64,000 nt of DNA from contig MKTK01000013.1 of assembly GCA_001898255.1 (NCBI GenBank), forward strand, positions 6,724-70,723, read 5' to 3'. The translations under genes and the position numbers were made by a program. Below the pieces are notes generated by a model. That model made no database searches, was not told the DNA's origin, and worked only from the letters and a program-made list of their open reading frames with translations. Positions 8,784 through 18,565 of the stretch are shown one piece after another; position 1 is the stretch's first letter; each line of letters starts with the position of its first letter. The DNA is from Chryseobacterium sp. 39-10. Its GTDB lineage: Bacteria > Bacteroidota > Bacteroidia > Flavobacteriales > Weeksellaceae.

Positions 8784-9605
8784 TTATTTTCCCAGCAATT
8801 TCAAATAGTTGTTCCTCAATAACCGGAATCCATATTTCACGGTATAAAAACCGGAGTACAAGCGATACTCTAACCATCCTATTCTTTTCAACAACAGCAT
8901 ATCTCTCAGGTTTTTCTGGAATCCTTTTTCCATTTCTTTTAAATTGGCCGATAAGCCCGAAATTCCGAAAGTTCGTTTGCCTCCGCCTGCAAAAATTAAT
9001 TCTTCGTCTAAAATAAACATTTTATTGTTTAATGAAACCTTTAGCCAATAATTAATATCTTCCGCATAACGTTGGTTGATACTGAAAAAACCAGTATTCT
9101 TCAGCACTTTTCGCTTGAAAACAACAGAGGAAGGTTGGGCTTCATTCCTGATCATCAGTCGCCGAAAAGTGATTGCTGCAAGATGATTTTTATCCGCCTT
9201 ATACGGAAAAAGCAATTGTTGATGCGTCCTTTTACAAGCCAGAAAATCGATTCCAAAAGCCGGATTCTCCAGATACTTCATTTGCCTTTCTATTTTTTCG
9301 GGCAGCCATTGATCGTCGGCATCCAGCAAAGCAATATAATCCGCATCAGCAGATCTAAGGGCAGTATTTCTGGCATTAGAAACACCCCCATTTTCTTGGC
9401 TGAACAGCAAAAATTGAAGCTCAGGATGATCCTTAATATACTCTTCAATTAGCAGTAAACTTTGATCGGTAGAACCGTCATTCACCAAAATAATCTGGAA
9501 GTTTGCGGCACCGTAAGTTTGCAGGCGAACACTTTCCAGCGTATTGATCACCGTGGTTTCCGAATTATAAACAGGTATAATGACCGCAATACTTTTCTTC
9601 ATCAT
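8784..9605 (-). CDS. Family 2 glycosyltransferase
   Basis: A 273-residue GT-A enzyme. It starts with the GT2 pattern IAVIIPVYNS, has LVNDGSTD at 40-47 and the DxD-type metal/nucleotide motif LLDADDQW at 93-100. There is no membrane anchor. The ATG overlaps the recR stop by one base, so translation is probably coupled to recR. Together with the next two genes it looks like a short surface-glycan pathway. The acceptor cannot be told. Confidence 0.88.
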   Translation of the reverse strand: MMKKSIAVIIPVYNSETTVINTLESVRLQTYGAANFQIILVNDGSTDQSLLLIEEYIKDHPELQFLLFSQENGGVSNARNTALRSADADYIALLDADDQWLPEKIERQMKYLENPAFGIDFLACKRTHQQLLFPYKADKNHLAAITFRRLMIRNEAQPSSVVFKRKVLKNTGFFSINQRYAEDINYWLKVSLNNKMFILDEELIFAGGGKRTFGISGLSANLKEMEKGFQKNLRDMLLLKRIGWLEYRLYSGFYTVKYGFRLLRNNYLKLLGK

Positions 9606-10216
9606 TAAACGGCTTCGTTATAAGGCATCCTGTTCTGAATCGATCTGCCCAAAGATATTTCATCGGCATATTCCAGTTCATCGCCCACCGAGATTCCACG
9701 AGCAATCGTCGAAAAAACGACCGGAAAAGTTTTGAATTTTTTATAAAGATAATAGGCCGTGGTATCACCCTCCATGGTGGCACTCAATGCGAAAATAAGC
9801 TCTTTAACAGTACCTTCTTTAAGTTTTTTCTCGATGGACGAAATGTTCAGTTGATGCGGGCCTATTCCTTCCATAGGCGAAATTTTACCTCCCAAAACCA
9901 AATACTTTCCATTGAATTTATGGGTATTTTCTATGGCCATTACATCACGTACATCTTCCACAATGCAAAGCACCTCATCACTTCTTTTGGGGTTGCTGCA
10001 TATCTCGCAAACATCCGTATCGGAAAAATTATGGCATTCGGCACAATAATGCATATCTGTCACCAGTTTTACCAAAGCATTCCCCAAAGAGATGGCCTGG
10101 CTTTCGGGTTGTTTCAGCAGATGCAGAGCAAGTCGCAAAGCCGATTTTTTTCCGATTCCGGGGAGCCCGGAAATTTCCTCAACTGCTTTTGCCAAAACTT
10201 TACTCGGATAGTCCAT
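9605..10216 (-). CDS. recR: Recombination protein RecR
   Basis: RecR works with RecF/RecO to load RecA at gaps. The 203-residue protein has the helix-hairpin-helix (GLPGIGKKSALRLALHLL, 17-34), a zinc finger with Cys58, Cys61, Cys70 and Cys73, and a Toprim domain beginning VEDVRD at 87. A longer open frame reaches 10321, but the ATG at 10216 gives the family's usual length and sits four bases after a -7 box at 10228-10221. Three glycan genes follow in the same operon. Confidence 0.95.
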   Translation of the reverse strand: MDYPSKVLAKAVEEISGLPGIGKKSALRLALHLLKQPESQAISLGNALVKLVTDMHYCAECHNFSDTDVCEICSNPKRSDEVLCIVEDVRDVMAIENTHKFNGKYLVLGGKISPMEGIGPHQLNISSIEKKLKEGTVKELIFALSATMEGDTTAYYLYKKFKTFPVVFSTIARGISVGDELEYADEISLGRSIQNRMPYNEAV

Positions 10217-10220
10217 TTCG

Positions 10221-10228
10221 CAAAGGTA
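10221..10228 (-). promoter_or_regulatory. -7 element of recR
   Basis: TACCTTTG on the minus strand matches TAnnTTTG. Only CGAA separates it from the recR ATG, so the transcript would start at or within a few bases of the start codon. Confidence 0.55.
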
Positions 10229-10322
10229 AAAAATTTGGCGCAGGATATAAAACGAATACGTGGCTTGGGCAGTAATCCTGATAAGATTTCCAAAGAAACC
10301 GCAGACTATATGATTAATCAAT

Positions 10323-10330
10323 TATATTTG
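10323..10330 (+). promoter_or_regulatory. -7 element of the trans-sulfuration gene
   Basis: TATATTTG matches TAnnTTTG, 28 bp before the ATG at 10359. It is divergent from the recR promoter. Confidence 0.55.
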
Positions 10331-10358
10331 CAGTGATAACATTTTAATCAATTCAGCG

Positions 10359-11498
10359 ATGAAATTCAATACAAAAGTAATTCACGGTGGTCAACACCAC
10401 GAATCTGCAACTGGGTCGGTCAACGTTCCTGTTTTTCTTACGTCCACCTTTGCACAAAAATCCCCTGGAATCCATTCCGGATACGAATACTCAAGAGCGG
10501 CAAACCCTACAAGACAAGCGTTGGAAGACGGTTTGGCATCTATCGAAAACGGCGCCAGAGGTTTGGCTTTTGGTTCAGGATTGGCCGCAATAGACGCGGT
10601 GCTAAAACTATTGAATCCCGGTGATGAAGTGATTGCTGTGGACGATCTTTACGGTGGAACCTATCGAATGTTTACTCGGCTTTTCGAAAAGTACCAGCTG
10701 AAATTTACTTTTGTTAATTTCGATGATGTTTCAAAAATAGCAGCATTAATTAACGAAAAAACAAAACTTATTTGGTTAGAAACCCCAACCAATCCATTAA
10801 TGAAATTGGTGGACATTAAGCACGTTACCGATTTGGTGAAAGGAAAAAATATTTTAGTAGCGGTAGATAATACTTTTGCGACACCTTATCTGCAAAGACC
10901 GTTGGATTTGGGTGCTGACATTGTGATGCATTCTGCCACGAAATATTTGGGAGGCCACTCCGATGTGGTTGCAGGCGCGTTGATCGCGAAAACACCTGAG
11001 CTTGGTGAGCAGCTTCACTTTATTCAATTTGCCAGTGGTGGAATTTTGGGACCGCTCGATTCTTACTTGGTTCTTCGAGGGATAAAAACTTTATCTTTAA
11101 GGATGCAGCGCCACTCAGAAAACGGACTTTTAATAGCGCAATACCTTGAAAACCACCCTGCAATTGATGAGGTTTTTTATCCAGGTCTTCCATCGCATCC
11201 CCAGTTCGAACTGGCAAAGCGGCAAATGATAGACAACGGAGGAATGGTTTCTTTTAAGTTTAAATCTGGAAAGAAAGATGATGCCGTGAAATTTTTGGAG
11301 AAACTGAAAGTCTTCACCTTAGCCGAAAGTCTGGGCGGTGTGGAATCGCTTGCCAATCATCCCGCAACGATGACGCATGCCTCAATTCCAGCGGAAAAGC
11401 GCGCAGAGCTAGGCATTACCGATGACTTGGTACGCTTAAGTGTGGGCATTGAAGATCATCAGGATTTGATTGCCGATTTAGAAAAAGCATTGAGTTAA
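10359..11498 (+). CDS. PLP-dependent trans-sulfuration enzyme (cystathionine gamma-synthase/lyase)
   Basis: A 379-residue Cys/Met metabolism enzyme of fold type I. The PLP lysine is K195 in SATKYLGGHSD; YSRAANPTR at 44-52 and DNTFATPYLQ around 170-179 are further family signatures. Such enzymes make cystathionine from an activated homoserine and cysteine, or cleave it; gamma-synthase and gamma-lyase cannot be separated safely by eye. It is the first gene of a probable operon with the DinB-like and tsaC genes. Confidence 0.9.
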   Translation: MKFNTKVIHGGQHHESATGSVNVPVFLTSTFAQKSPGIHSGYEYSRAANPTRQALEDGLASIENGARGLAFGSGLAAIDAVLKLLNPGDEVIAVDDLYGGTYRMFTRLFEKYQLKFTFVNFDDVSKIAALINEKTKLIWLETPTNPLMKLVDIKHVTDLVKGKNILVAVDNTFATPYLQRPLDLGADIVMHSATKYLGGHSDVVAGALIAKTPELGEQLHFIQFASGGILGPLDSYLVLRGIKTLSLRMQRHSENGLLIAQYLENHPAIDEVFYPGLPSHPQFELAKRQMIDNGGMVSFKFKSGKKDDAVKFLEKLKVFTLAESLGGVESLANHPATMTHASIPAEKRAELGITDDLVRLSVGIEDHQDLIADLEKALS

Positions 11499-11529
11499 TG
11501 AATTGACCTCCATTTTTTCATCTTTAATA

Positions 11530-12033
11530 ATGACCGATTTCGAACAGTACATCCAACGGTATCTGAACATCATTCCCTCCCAAAACTGGCTCCAAGAAAT
11601 GGAATTAGCAGGTAATGCCACTTCGGAAATATATAGGCATTTAACCGAAGAACAAGCCAATTTTGCGTACGCTGAAGGAAAATGGAGTTTGAAGATTTTA
11701 CTGCAACACCTTATTGATGCAGAGAAGATTTTTGCTTACCGTGCCCTGCGTTTTTCAAGAAATGATGATACAGAACTTGCCGGTTGGGACGAAGAGCAAT
11801 ATGGTGCAAACAACAACGTTTCTTTCATTCCGCTCAACGATCTCATTGAAGAATTTGAAGCCGTAAGAAAAACATCTTTGCTTTTCTTTAAAAACCTCAG
11901 CCCCGAAATTCTTGCCCGAAAAGGAATAGCCAATGCGAACGAAATATCGGTGGAAACCATAGGCCATCTGATCACCGGTCATCATTTGCATCACCTCAGC
12001 GTAATCAGAGAACGTTATTTGAAGGAAAAATAA
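11530..12033 (+). CDS. DinB/YfiT-like four-helix protein
   Basis: A 167-residue member of the DinB superfamily, putative metal-dependent thiol enzymes or nucleases. The three-histidine metal site is suggested by LLQHLIDAE in the second helix and GHHLHHLSV near the C-terminus. I chose the ATG at 11530 over a TTG at 11503 because homologues begin with a helix like MTDFEQYI. It is unrelated to DNA polymerase IV, also called DinB, which is encoded at 37565. The substrate is unknown; bacillithiol-type transferases are one possibility. Confidence 0.82.
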   Translation: MTDFEQYIQRYLNIIPSQNWLQEMELAGNATSEIYRHLTEEQANFAYAEGKWSLKILLQHLIDAEKIFAYRALRFSRNDDTELAGWDEEQYGANNNVSFIPLNDLIEEFEAVRKTSLLFFKNLSPEILARKGIANANEISVETIGHLITGHHLHHLSVIRERYLKEK

Positions 12034-12038
12034 ATGAT

Positions 12039-12587
12039 ATGGAAGAAGTAATTCAAATTCTGAAATCGGGCGGAACAATCCTCTATCCTACCGATACCAT
12101 TTGGGGAATTGGGTGCGATGCGACCAATGTTGATGCCATACAAAAGATTTATGACATCAAAAAGCGCGAGCCCTCTAAATCATTGATCATTCTTGTAGAA
12201 TCCGAGAAACGTTTGCAAGACCTGGTTGATGTCCCTGAAATGGCATGGGAAATCATGGATCTTTCCGACAAACCGGTGACCATCATTTACGACCAACCCC
12301 GAGGTTTACCAAAGATACTGCTGGCTGAAGACGGTAGCATTGGCATCCGTCTGGTGAAAAATAAATTTCTTAAAAAATTGATTTCAGGACTCAATCAGCC
12401 ATTGGTTTCCACATCGGCCAACTTGAGTGGTGATCCGTCTCCACTTAGTTTTTCTGATATTTCCCCCTCCATTATCAATCAGGTTGATTTTGTTGCAGAA
12501 CAACAGCAGGACGAGGTGTCGGCTTATGAAGGTTCATCAATCATCCGCATTTGGAATGACGGCAGAATTAAAGTGATAAGAGAATAG
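12039..12587 (+). CDS. tsaC: L-threonylcarbamoyladenylate synthase (Sua5/YrdC family)
   Basis: Makes threonylcarbamoyl-AMP from threonine, bicarbonate and ATP, the first step of the t6A37 modification in ANN-decoding tRNAs. The 182-residue single-domain YrdC-type protein shows YPTDTIWGIGCDA at 16-28 and the KxR-type basic patch KKREPSKSL. STSANLSGDPSP near 130 is also typical. It starts 5 bp after the DinB-like gene. Confidence 0.92.
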   Translation: MEEVIQILKSGGTILYPTDTIWGIGCDATNVDAIQKIYDIKKREPSKSLIILVESEKRLQDLVDVPEMAWEIMDLSDKPVTIIYDQPRGLPKILLAEDGSIGIRLVKNKFLKKLISGLNQPLVSTSANLSGDPSPLSFSDISPSIINQVDFVAEQQQDEVSAYEGSSIIRIWNDGRIKVIRE

Positions 12588-12700
12588 GTAGTTTTTTAGA
12601 TAAAATTTCGGCAAAATAAAAAAACGAGAAAATCTGAATTTCGCTTAGATTTTGCATCATTATTCTGTTTATTCTGAATGTTTATTCTGATTTTCCTTGC

Positions 12701-12708
12701 TATCTTTG
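12701..12708 (+). promoter_or_regulatory. -7 element of the S9 peptidase gene at 12772
   Basis: TATCTTTG matches TAnnTTTG. It gives a leader of about 60 nt. Three copies of TTATTCTG-like sequence lie just upstream (12659-12690). Confidence 0.55.
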
Positions 12709-12771
12709 TACAAATGACATTCAATTGTTTATTTCATCACTAAAACATTAACCAATTTACAACAAAAAACA

Positions 12772-15444
12772 ATGAGACGACTATTTTTATTTTGTGCGAT
12801 GACTTGTTTCTCGGCAGGTGCTTTTTCTCAAGACATTTCCGGCAAAGCAACTAATGGGGAAATTCCACTGATTGACCGCAGCATTTTCTTCGGCAATCCT
12901 GAGATTTCTGGCGGTCAGCTGAGTCCAGACGGAAAATTCATTTCTTTTATGAAAGCGTATAACGGCACCATGAACATTTGGGTAAAAAAGATAGACGAAC
13001 CCTTTGAAAAGGCAAGAAGACTAACCAATCTTGAACGCCCTAGCGGCGGCTATCTATGGACTGATGACGGCCGATACATTCTTTATGTAAAAGATAAAGG
13101 AGGTAACGAAAATTTCAATGTGTATTCCGTTTCGCCTACTGCATCGGCAGATTCAAAAACAGGTATTCCTGAAAGCCGAAACCTGACCCCTTACGAAGAT
13201 GCACGCGTGGCGATTTATATGGTAAGCAAAAAAGATCCCAATAAGTTGATGATTGGGCTCAACAACCGCGATCCTAAATGGCATGACCTGTACCAGTTAG
13301 AAATCAGTTCCGGAAAACTGACCAAATTAAATGAAAATAATGACCGTATTTCAAATTGGGTCTTTGACTGGGACGAAAAACCCCGCCTTGCGATGAGAAA
13401 TCCGGAAGACGGATCTACTGAATTTCTTTCTGTCGGTAAAAATGGTAAATTCAATAAAATATACAGTGTCACCGCATTAGAAAGCGCTAGTCCCGTTGCT
13501 TTCACCAAAGACAATGGCAAAGTGTATGTGGAAACCAACAAAGGTGATGATACCAACCTGACTAAACTGGTACTGATGAACCCTGAAACCGGAGCAACAA
13601 CAGCGTACGAACAGGATCCATTGAAAAAAGTAGATTTGCAAAACGCGGCCTTCAGCGATTTGACCAGAGAGTTGACATATACCTCTTACTTTGATGAAAA
13701 ACTTCGGCTGTATTTTAAAGACAAAAAGTACGAAGCCGATTACAACCACCTGAAATCAAAATTTCCAGGTACAGAAATTGGTATCGCAAGCCAAACCAAG
13801 GATGAAAGAAAATGGTTGTTCAGCGTATCGGGAGACACAAAAGTATCGACTGTTTATCTTTATGATCGCGATACCCAAAAAATTACCGAGCAATATACTC
13901 CACGTCCGAAACTTAAGAAATACGAAGAATTCTTAAGTTCCATGCAGCCCATTAGTTACAAAAGTAGTGACGGACTAGAGATACCGGCTTACCTCACTTT
14001 ACCCAAAAATAAAGAAGCTAAAAATCTTCCTTTACTAGTTTTTCCACACGGCGGTCCTTGGGCAAGAAGCTACTGGGGATTCAATTCTTATGCACAGTTA
14101 TTTGCCAACCGTGGATTTGCGGTACTTGATCCTAATTTTCGGGGCAGCACTGGATATGGAAAGAAATTCTTGGATGCAGGCAACCTGCAATGGGGCAAGT
14201 TGATGCAGGATGACATTACCTGGGGTGTAAAAGACCTGGTTAATAAAGGTATTGTAGACCCTAAACGTGTCGCCATTATGGGAGGAAGTTACGGTGGTTA
14301 CGCAACTTTAGCAGGGTTAACCTTTACACCCGATCTTTATGCGGCCGGTGTTGATATTGTGGGACCAAGCAATCTTTTTACATTGCTCTCTAGCATTCCG
14401 CCCTATTGGGAAGCAGGCAGAAAACAGTTTACACTGAGAATGGGTGACGAAAATACACCGGAAGGAAAGAAAATTCTTACCGAAGCCAGTCCGCTTTTTT
14501 CGGCCAATAAGATTAAATCACCACTGATGATTATTCAGGGAGCCAATGACCCTCGTGTAAAACAGGCAGAAAGCGACCAGATCGTCATTGCTTTGAGGGA
14601 TTTGAAGAGAGATGTACAATACATCCTTGCCAACGACGAAGGCCATGGCTTTGCAAAACCGGTCAACAATATGGCGATGTTGGCCGCCTCAGAAAAATTT
14701 CTGTCCCAATATACCGGAACACGCTACCAAGCGGATATGCCTGAAGATGTAGCAAAACGGCTCAAGGAAATTACTGTGGACATCAATACCGTAAAATTGG
14801 CAGAGAAAGTAGATGCAAAAATTCCTTCTGCACTTCCTCCATTAAGCGGTGATTTTGTGGAAGGAGTCTACAATTACGCAGTAAACATTGAGGTTGGTGG
14901 ACAAAACATTAAAATGGACATGACCAGAACAGTAAAAAAAGACGGCAACAACTGGGTGGTTGCAGAAACGTCGAAAAGTATGCTGGGTGAAATGTCGGAT
15001 ACTGCCGTTTTTTCTAAAGACCAATTGGCATTCAAAACCCGAACAGTAGTTCAGGGACCTGCGAATATTTCCTTTACGAATGCTGGCAATGAAATTAAAA
15101 TCAATGCAATGGGAAAAGATCTTTCGGCTGCAATTGACGGTGCCTACCTTACTGAAGGTGCAGGAGCGGATATGATTATCGCCAGAATGCCACTGAAAGA
15201 GGGATTTACCACCAGTTTCTACAGCGTAGATGCTGCGACAATGAAACCCAAAAAATGGATACTAAAAGTAGTTGGTAAAGAAAAACTCAACGGAAACGAT
15301 GTATGGAAAGTAACACAAACTAACGCAGACGATGCCAAAGAAAAAGTGGAACTCTGGATTGATCCGGCAAAGAAAATGGCTGCCAAGACGCAAGCAATTG
15401 CACCAGCCATGAACAATGCAGTCATTACCGCAGAACTGAAGTAG
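12772..15444 (+). CDS. Secreted S9 family peptidase with C-terminal extension
   Basis: An 890-residue exported prolyl-oligopeptidase-family enzyme. Residues 1-19 are a signal peptide (cleavage after AFS). A seven-bladed beta-propeller fills about 35-400 and the alpha/beta-hydrolase domain about 410-650. The catalytic triad is S506 (GGSYGGY), D593 (ANDPRV) and H625 (EGHGF). The family usually ends near residue 650-690. Here a further 200 residues form a beta-rich domain with alternating polar strands (from FVEGVYNY to the end), not recognised with certainty. It probably cleaves peptides in the periplasm for nutrition. The gene is convergent with a second S9 peptidase. Confidence 0.9.
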   Translation: MRRLFLFCAMTCFSAGAFSQDISGKATNGEIPLIDRSIFFGNPEISGGQLSPDGKFISFMKAYNGTMNIWVKKIDEPFEKARRLTNLERPSGGYLWTDDGRYILYVKDKGGNENFNVYSVSPTASADSKTGIPESRNLTPYEDARVAIYMVSKKDPNKLMIGLNNRDPKWHDLYQLEISSGKLTKLNENNDRISNWVFDWDEKPRLAMRNPEDGSTEFLSVGKNGKFNKIYSVTALESASPVAFTKDNGKVYVETNKGDDTNLTKLVLMNPETGATTAYEQDPLKKVDLQNAAFSDLTRELTYTSYFDEKLRLYFKDKKYEADYNHLKSKFPGTEIGIASQTKDERKWLFSVSGDTKVSTVYLYDRDTQKITEQYTPRPKLKKYEEFLSSMQPISYKSSDGLEIPAYLTLPKNKEAKNLPLLVFPHGGPWARSYWGFNSYAQLFANRGFAVLDPNFRGSTGYGKKFLDAGNLQWGKLMQDDITWGVKDLVNKGIVDPKRVAIMGGSYGGYATLAGLTFTPDLYAAGVDIVGPSNLFTLLSSIPPYWEAGRKQFTLRMGDENTPEGKKILTEASPLFSANKIKSPLMIIQGANDPRVKQAESDQIVIALRDLKRDVQYILANDEGHGFAKPVNNMAMLAASEKFLSQYTGTRYQADMPEDVAKRLKEITVDINTVKLAEKVDAKIPSALPPLSGDFVEGVYNYAVNIEVGGQNIKMDMTRTVKKDGNNWVVAETSKSMLGEMSDTAVFSKDQLAFKTRTVVQGPANISFTNAGNEIKINAMGKDLSAAIDGAYLTEGAGADMIIARMPLKEGFTTSFYSVDAATMKPKKWILKVVGKEKLNGNDVWKVTQTNADDAKEKVELWIDPAKKMAAKTQAIAPAMNNAVITAELK

Positions 15445-15462
15445 CAGAGCCAATGTACATAA

Positions 15463-15494
15463 AAAAAATTCCGAGATTGTTCTCGGAATTTTTT
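15463..15494. terminator. Bidirectional terminator between the two S9 peptidase genes
   Basis: A perfect stem (AAAAAATTCCGAGA at 15463-15476 and TCTCGGAATTTTTT at 15481-15494) with a TTGT loop. A/T runs on both sides let it work in both directions between the convergent genes. Confidence 0.9.
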
Positions 15495-15497
15495 CGT

Positions 15498-17639
15498 TTA
15501 TTTCTTCAAGTATTCATCAAAATAATCAGTGACTTTTTGCATCAGATGCACACGGTCTTTTCCCAATACATTATGCTGATGACCGGGATAAACAAAATAA
15601 TCCATCTGCACACCATTGTCCACGGCAGCTTTCAGAAACTTTATCGAATGTTGCCATACCACAACATTGTCCTGCGCTCCATGAATCATAAGCAAATGTC
15701 CTTTCAAATTCTGAACCTTATCTAAAAGATTAGCACGTTTATACCCTTCCGGATTTTTCTGTGGCGAATCCATGTAGCGTTCTGTGTACATTATTTCGTA
15801 CATATTCCAGTCGATTACCGGTCCTCCTGCAATACCCACTTTAAAAACCTCTGGATGTTTCAGCATGAAACTCGTCGTCATAAAACCACCAAAACTCCAA
15901 CCGTGAATTCCCAATTGATCCGCATTTACATAAGGTAGCGATTTCAGGTAAGCGACCCCTTTCAGCTGATCGTTCATTTCGGTTTCACCAAGATTTCGAA
16001 AAACGGCCTGTTCAAATTTCAACCCTCGATTAGAAGAACCTCTGCCATCCATAGTGAAAACAATATAGCCACGCTGCGCCATAAACTCGTACCAAAGGTT
16101 TCCCGAGGCAGGAAAAGAATTGGTTACCAACTGCAGATGCGGACCGTTGTACAAATAAACAATGGCGGGATATTTTTTATTGGCATCAAAATCGGTGGGA
16201 AGAATAATTTTTCCGTAAAGAGGCGTTCCGTCGTCGGCTTTCAGGATAATGTTCTTAATTTCTGGGCGCTCATAATTCTTTAATGGATTTTCTGCTGTGA
16301 GAATATTCTTCGATTTTAAGGTATTCGTATTGACCGCATTCACCACCCGCGGCGTATGGGCATTAGAATAAGAATCATAAATAAAACTACCATCTTTACT
16401 TAAAATTCCAGAATGCACTCCTGGTTCCTGACTGAGTTTTTCGGTCTTAAAAGTGGCCCAGTTCACCATATACAAATGCCTTTCTAACGGTGACTCTTGA
16501 GTAGAGGTGTAAAAAATTTCTTTTCTCTTCTCATTGAACCCCAGAAAATCGGTGACCAGCCAATCTCCCTTCGTGATTTGCGCCACCAAACCACGCTCCA
16601 AATTATAATGAAAAAGATGATTAAAGCCAGTACGCTGGCTTTGCCAAATAAAATCGGTGGAAGAATTCGGAAAGAAAATCAGTGGATTCTGCGGTTCCAC
16701 ATATTTATCAGATTTTTCTTCTAAAACGGTCCGCAAAAAATCTCCAGTTGTAGCATCATACTGATTGAGCTGAAGGTCGTTCTGATCGCGGTTCAGCACA
16801 CCAATGAAAACACTTTTGGAATCCGGACTCCAAGTGATGGCGGTAAGGTATTGTTCGGGATCGCCTTGTGTTTTAATAAAAATGGTTTTACCGGTTTTCA
16901 CGTCATAGCACCCCAATGTGACATGGTGAGACGGCGTTCCCGCCATAGGATATTTGATATTTTTGTTAACCGCAGGCGTTACACTCCAATCAATAATGGG
17001 ATAATCGGTAACCATCGTTTGATCCATCCGATAGAATGCTATTTTGGAATTGTCGGGCGCAATAAAAATCCCTTTATTGATACCAAATTCATTCTGATGA
17101 ACCGACTGTCCATTCACAATGTTTTCATCCTGATCATTGGTTATCGCCGTCACTTTACCGTCTTTGCTGAGGTACAGATTATTTTTGAGAGTGTACACAA
17201 AGCCACTTTTATCGTTCAACAATTCGGTATTTGAAGCGTTTTCATCCAGGGAAGTCCAGTTGCGAACCTTCCAATCAGCACCTGCCTTTTCCACCCAGTA
17301 ATATTGGGAATCCTGAACAAAATATCCTTTGTCTTTATTGATAAACGTTATTTTCGGAAAAGATTTAAAACGAGTTCCTGCCGAACGATTTTTGTTGAGC
17401 TGGTTCAGAGAAATGAGCGTATCTTGTTTTAAGGTTTGAACCTCAGTTTCCAGATAACCATTCTTCACACTTTGGTAATACGATTTATGATCTTGGCTCC
17501 AAGAAAACTGCGAAACATTGCTCACAGCAAGATTACTTCTTAATCCGTTCACCGCTTCTGCAATGGTATATTTTTGATGCTGAGCAAAAAGAAAACCGCC
17601 CGAAACAACGAACAACAAAGTAATTTTTGATAATTTCAT
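15498..17639 (-). CDS. Secreted dipeptidyl-peptidase IV-type S9 peptidase
   Basis: A 713-residue exported serine peptidase. The signal peptide is residues 1-19 (ending FLFAQ). The DPP IV-type beta-propeller spans about 90-480, with the hydrolase domain behind it. The triad is S582 (GWSFGG), D657 (GAQDNVV) and H689 (PGHQH). Enzymes of this branch release dipeptides, often with proline in the second position. A TAAATTTG promoter lies 29 bp upstream. With the convergent gene it suggests a proteolytic, peptide-using lifestyle, consistent with the POT transporter at 60006. Confidence 0.9.
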   Translation of the reverse strand: MKLSKITLLFVVSGGFLFAQHQKYTIAEAVNGLRSNLAVSNVSQFSWSQDHKSYYQSVKNGYLETEVQTLKQDTLISLNQLNKNRSAGTRFKSFPKITFINKDKGYFVQDSQYYWVEKAGADWKVRNWTSLDENASNTELLNDKSGFVYTLKNNLYLSKDGKVTAITNDQDENIVNGQSVHQNEFGINKGIFIAPDNSKIAFYRMDQTMVTDYPIIDWSVTPAVNKNIKYPMAGTPSHHVTLGCYDVKTGKTIFIKTQGDPEQYLTAITWSPDSKSVFIGVLNRDQNDLQLNQYDATTGDFLRTVLEEKSDKYVEPQNPLIFFPNSSTDFIWQSQRTGFNHLFHYNLERGLVAQITKGDWLVTDFLGFNEKRKEIFYTSTQESPLERHLYMVNWATFKTEKLSQEPGVHSGILSKDGSFIYDSYSNAHTPRVVNAVNTNTLKSKNILTAENPLKNYERPEIKNIILKADDGTPLYGKIILPTDFDANKKYPAIVYLYNGPHLQLVTNSFPASGNLWYEFMAQRGYIVFTMDGRGSSNRGLKFEQAVFRNLGETEMNDQLKGVAYLKSLPYVNADQLGIHGWSFGGFMTTSFMLKHPEVFKVGIAGGPVIDWNMYEIMYTERYMDSPQKNPEGYKRANLLDKVQNLKGHLLMIHGAQDNVVVWQHSIKFLKAAVDNGVQMDYFVYPGHQHNVLGKDRVHLMQKVTDYFDEYLKK

Positions 17640-17668
17640 CGCCTATTAAATTAAGTGGATAAATGTAG

Positions 17669-17676
17669 CAAATTTA
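17669..17676 (-). promoter_or_regulatory. -7 element of the DPP IV-type peptidase gene
   Basis: TAAATTTG on the minus strand, 29 bp before the ATG at 17639. Confidence 0.55.
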
Positions 17677-17757
17677 ATCGAGATGTTAAATAGTGTTAAA
17701 ATAAGGATTTGAAGCAGCCGGTTCAACATTCAATCTTGCAGATGACAAAAAAATCAT

Positions 17758-18453
17758 TCAGTAAATGCTTCCCAAAAAAGGATCCGTTTCAGAATTACTT
17801 TTGTTCCATTGATATTGGTGCGTCCAATAGGCAATTTTCATCGAAAGAATACCTAAACCCGCCCCGAAAAGAACATCAGAAAAATAGTGTTTATCCGTAG
17901 CGACCCGCATCACTCCTACTCCCGTTGCAACACCGTATGCGGCATAAGGAACCCACTTGTGATGCTCGCCATACTCGATGGAAAGCATGGTTGCCCCCGC
18001 AAAGGCGTTGGCGGTATGACCACTTGGAAAGGAAAAAGAAGTGCCGTCTGGACGGGTTTGATTGGTTGTTTTCTTCAGCAAATAAACCAATCCCAAATTC
18101 AGAAGCTGACCTTTAGCTAAAATTGCTGTCCGATTTTTCCAGTCGGTTTTGGGTTTCATTCCGAGCCATTCAAAGGCGTAAATCCCCACATAGGGCAAGA
18201 ACTGCGCATAATCGCTGACATGATTTTTGAATCCGAGAAGGCCTTTACTTTCCGCCTCAACTACATTATTTTTGGCTTCATTTTTATCCTGACTTTTCAA
18301 CAAAATGCCCGCCGCCATTAAACCTGCAGGAAGATATGTTTTTTGATAACGAAAAGAAAATCGGCGGTCTGCAACTGCTATACTGTCTATTGGCTGAGCA
18401 TTGGCGGAAATACAACAAAAGAACAGCATCAAAGCCCCAAGCCATTTTTTCAT
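17758..18453 (-). CDS. PAP2-family lipid phosphatase, exported
   Basis: A 231-residue type 2 phosphatidic-acid phosphatase. A signal peptide (1-19, ending ANAQ) precedes a membrane-associated core. The three phosphatase motifs are present: K128-x5-RP (134-135), PSGH at 143-146, and R183-x5-H189-x3-D193. Likely substrates are undecaprenyl diphosphate or lipid A phosphate at the periplasmic face. The frame is open to 18519, but only the ATG at 18453 starts directly with a signal peptide, and a TACATTTG box lies 17 bp before it. Confidence 0.88.
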   Translation of the reverse strand: MKKWLGALMLFFCCISANAQPIDSIAVADRRFSFRYQKTYLPAGLMAAGILLKSQDKNEAKNNVVEAESKGLLGFKNHVSDYAQFLPYVGIYAFEWLGMKPKTDWKNRTAILAKGQLLNLGLVYLLKKTTNQTRPDGTSFSFPSGHTANAFAGATMLSIEYGEHHKWVPYAAYGVATGVGVMRVATDKHYFSDVLFGAGLGILSMKIAYWTHQYQWNKSNSETDPFLGSIY

Positions 18454-18469
18454 GAATTTTAGATTTGGG

Positions 18470-18477
18470 CAAATGTA
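18470..18477 (-). promoter_or_regulatory. -7 element of the PAP2 gene
   Basis: TACATTTG on the minus strand, 16 bp before the chosen ATG. It lies within the longer reading from 18519 and so supports the shorter start. Confidence 0.55.
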
Positions 18478-18565
18478 AACAATTAACTTTTTAAGATAAA
18501 ACACGGCACAATCGTACATCCGCTATTTATTACCATACATCAACGAACTTTTGATGAATTGGTTT

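Noticed and set aside
10217-10321. Longer RecR from 10321
   Set aside because: The extra 35 residues are absent from the RecR family and cover the -7 box and part of the divergent promoter region.
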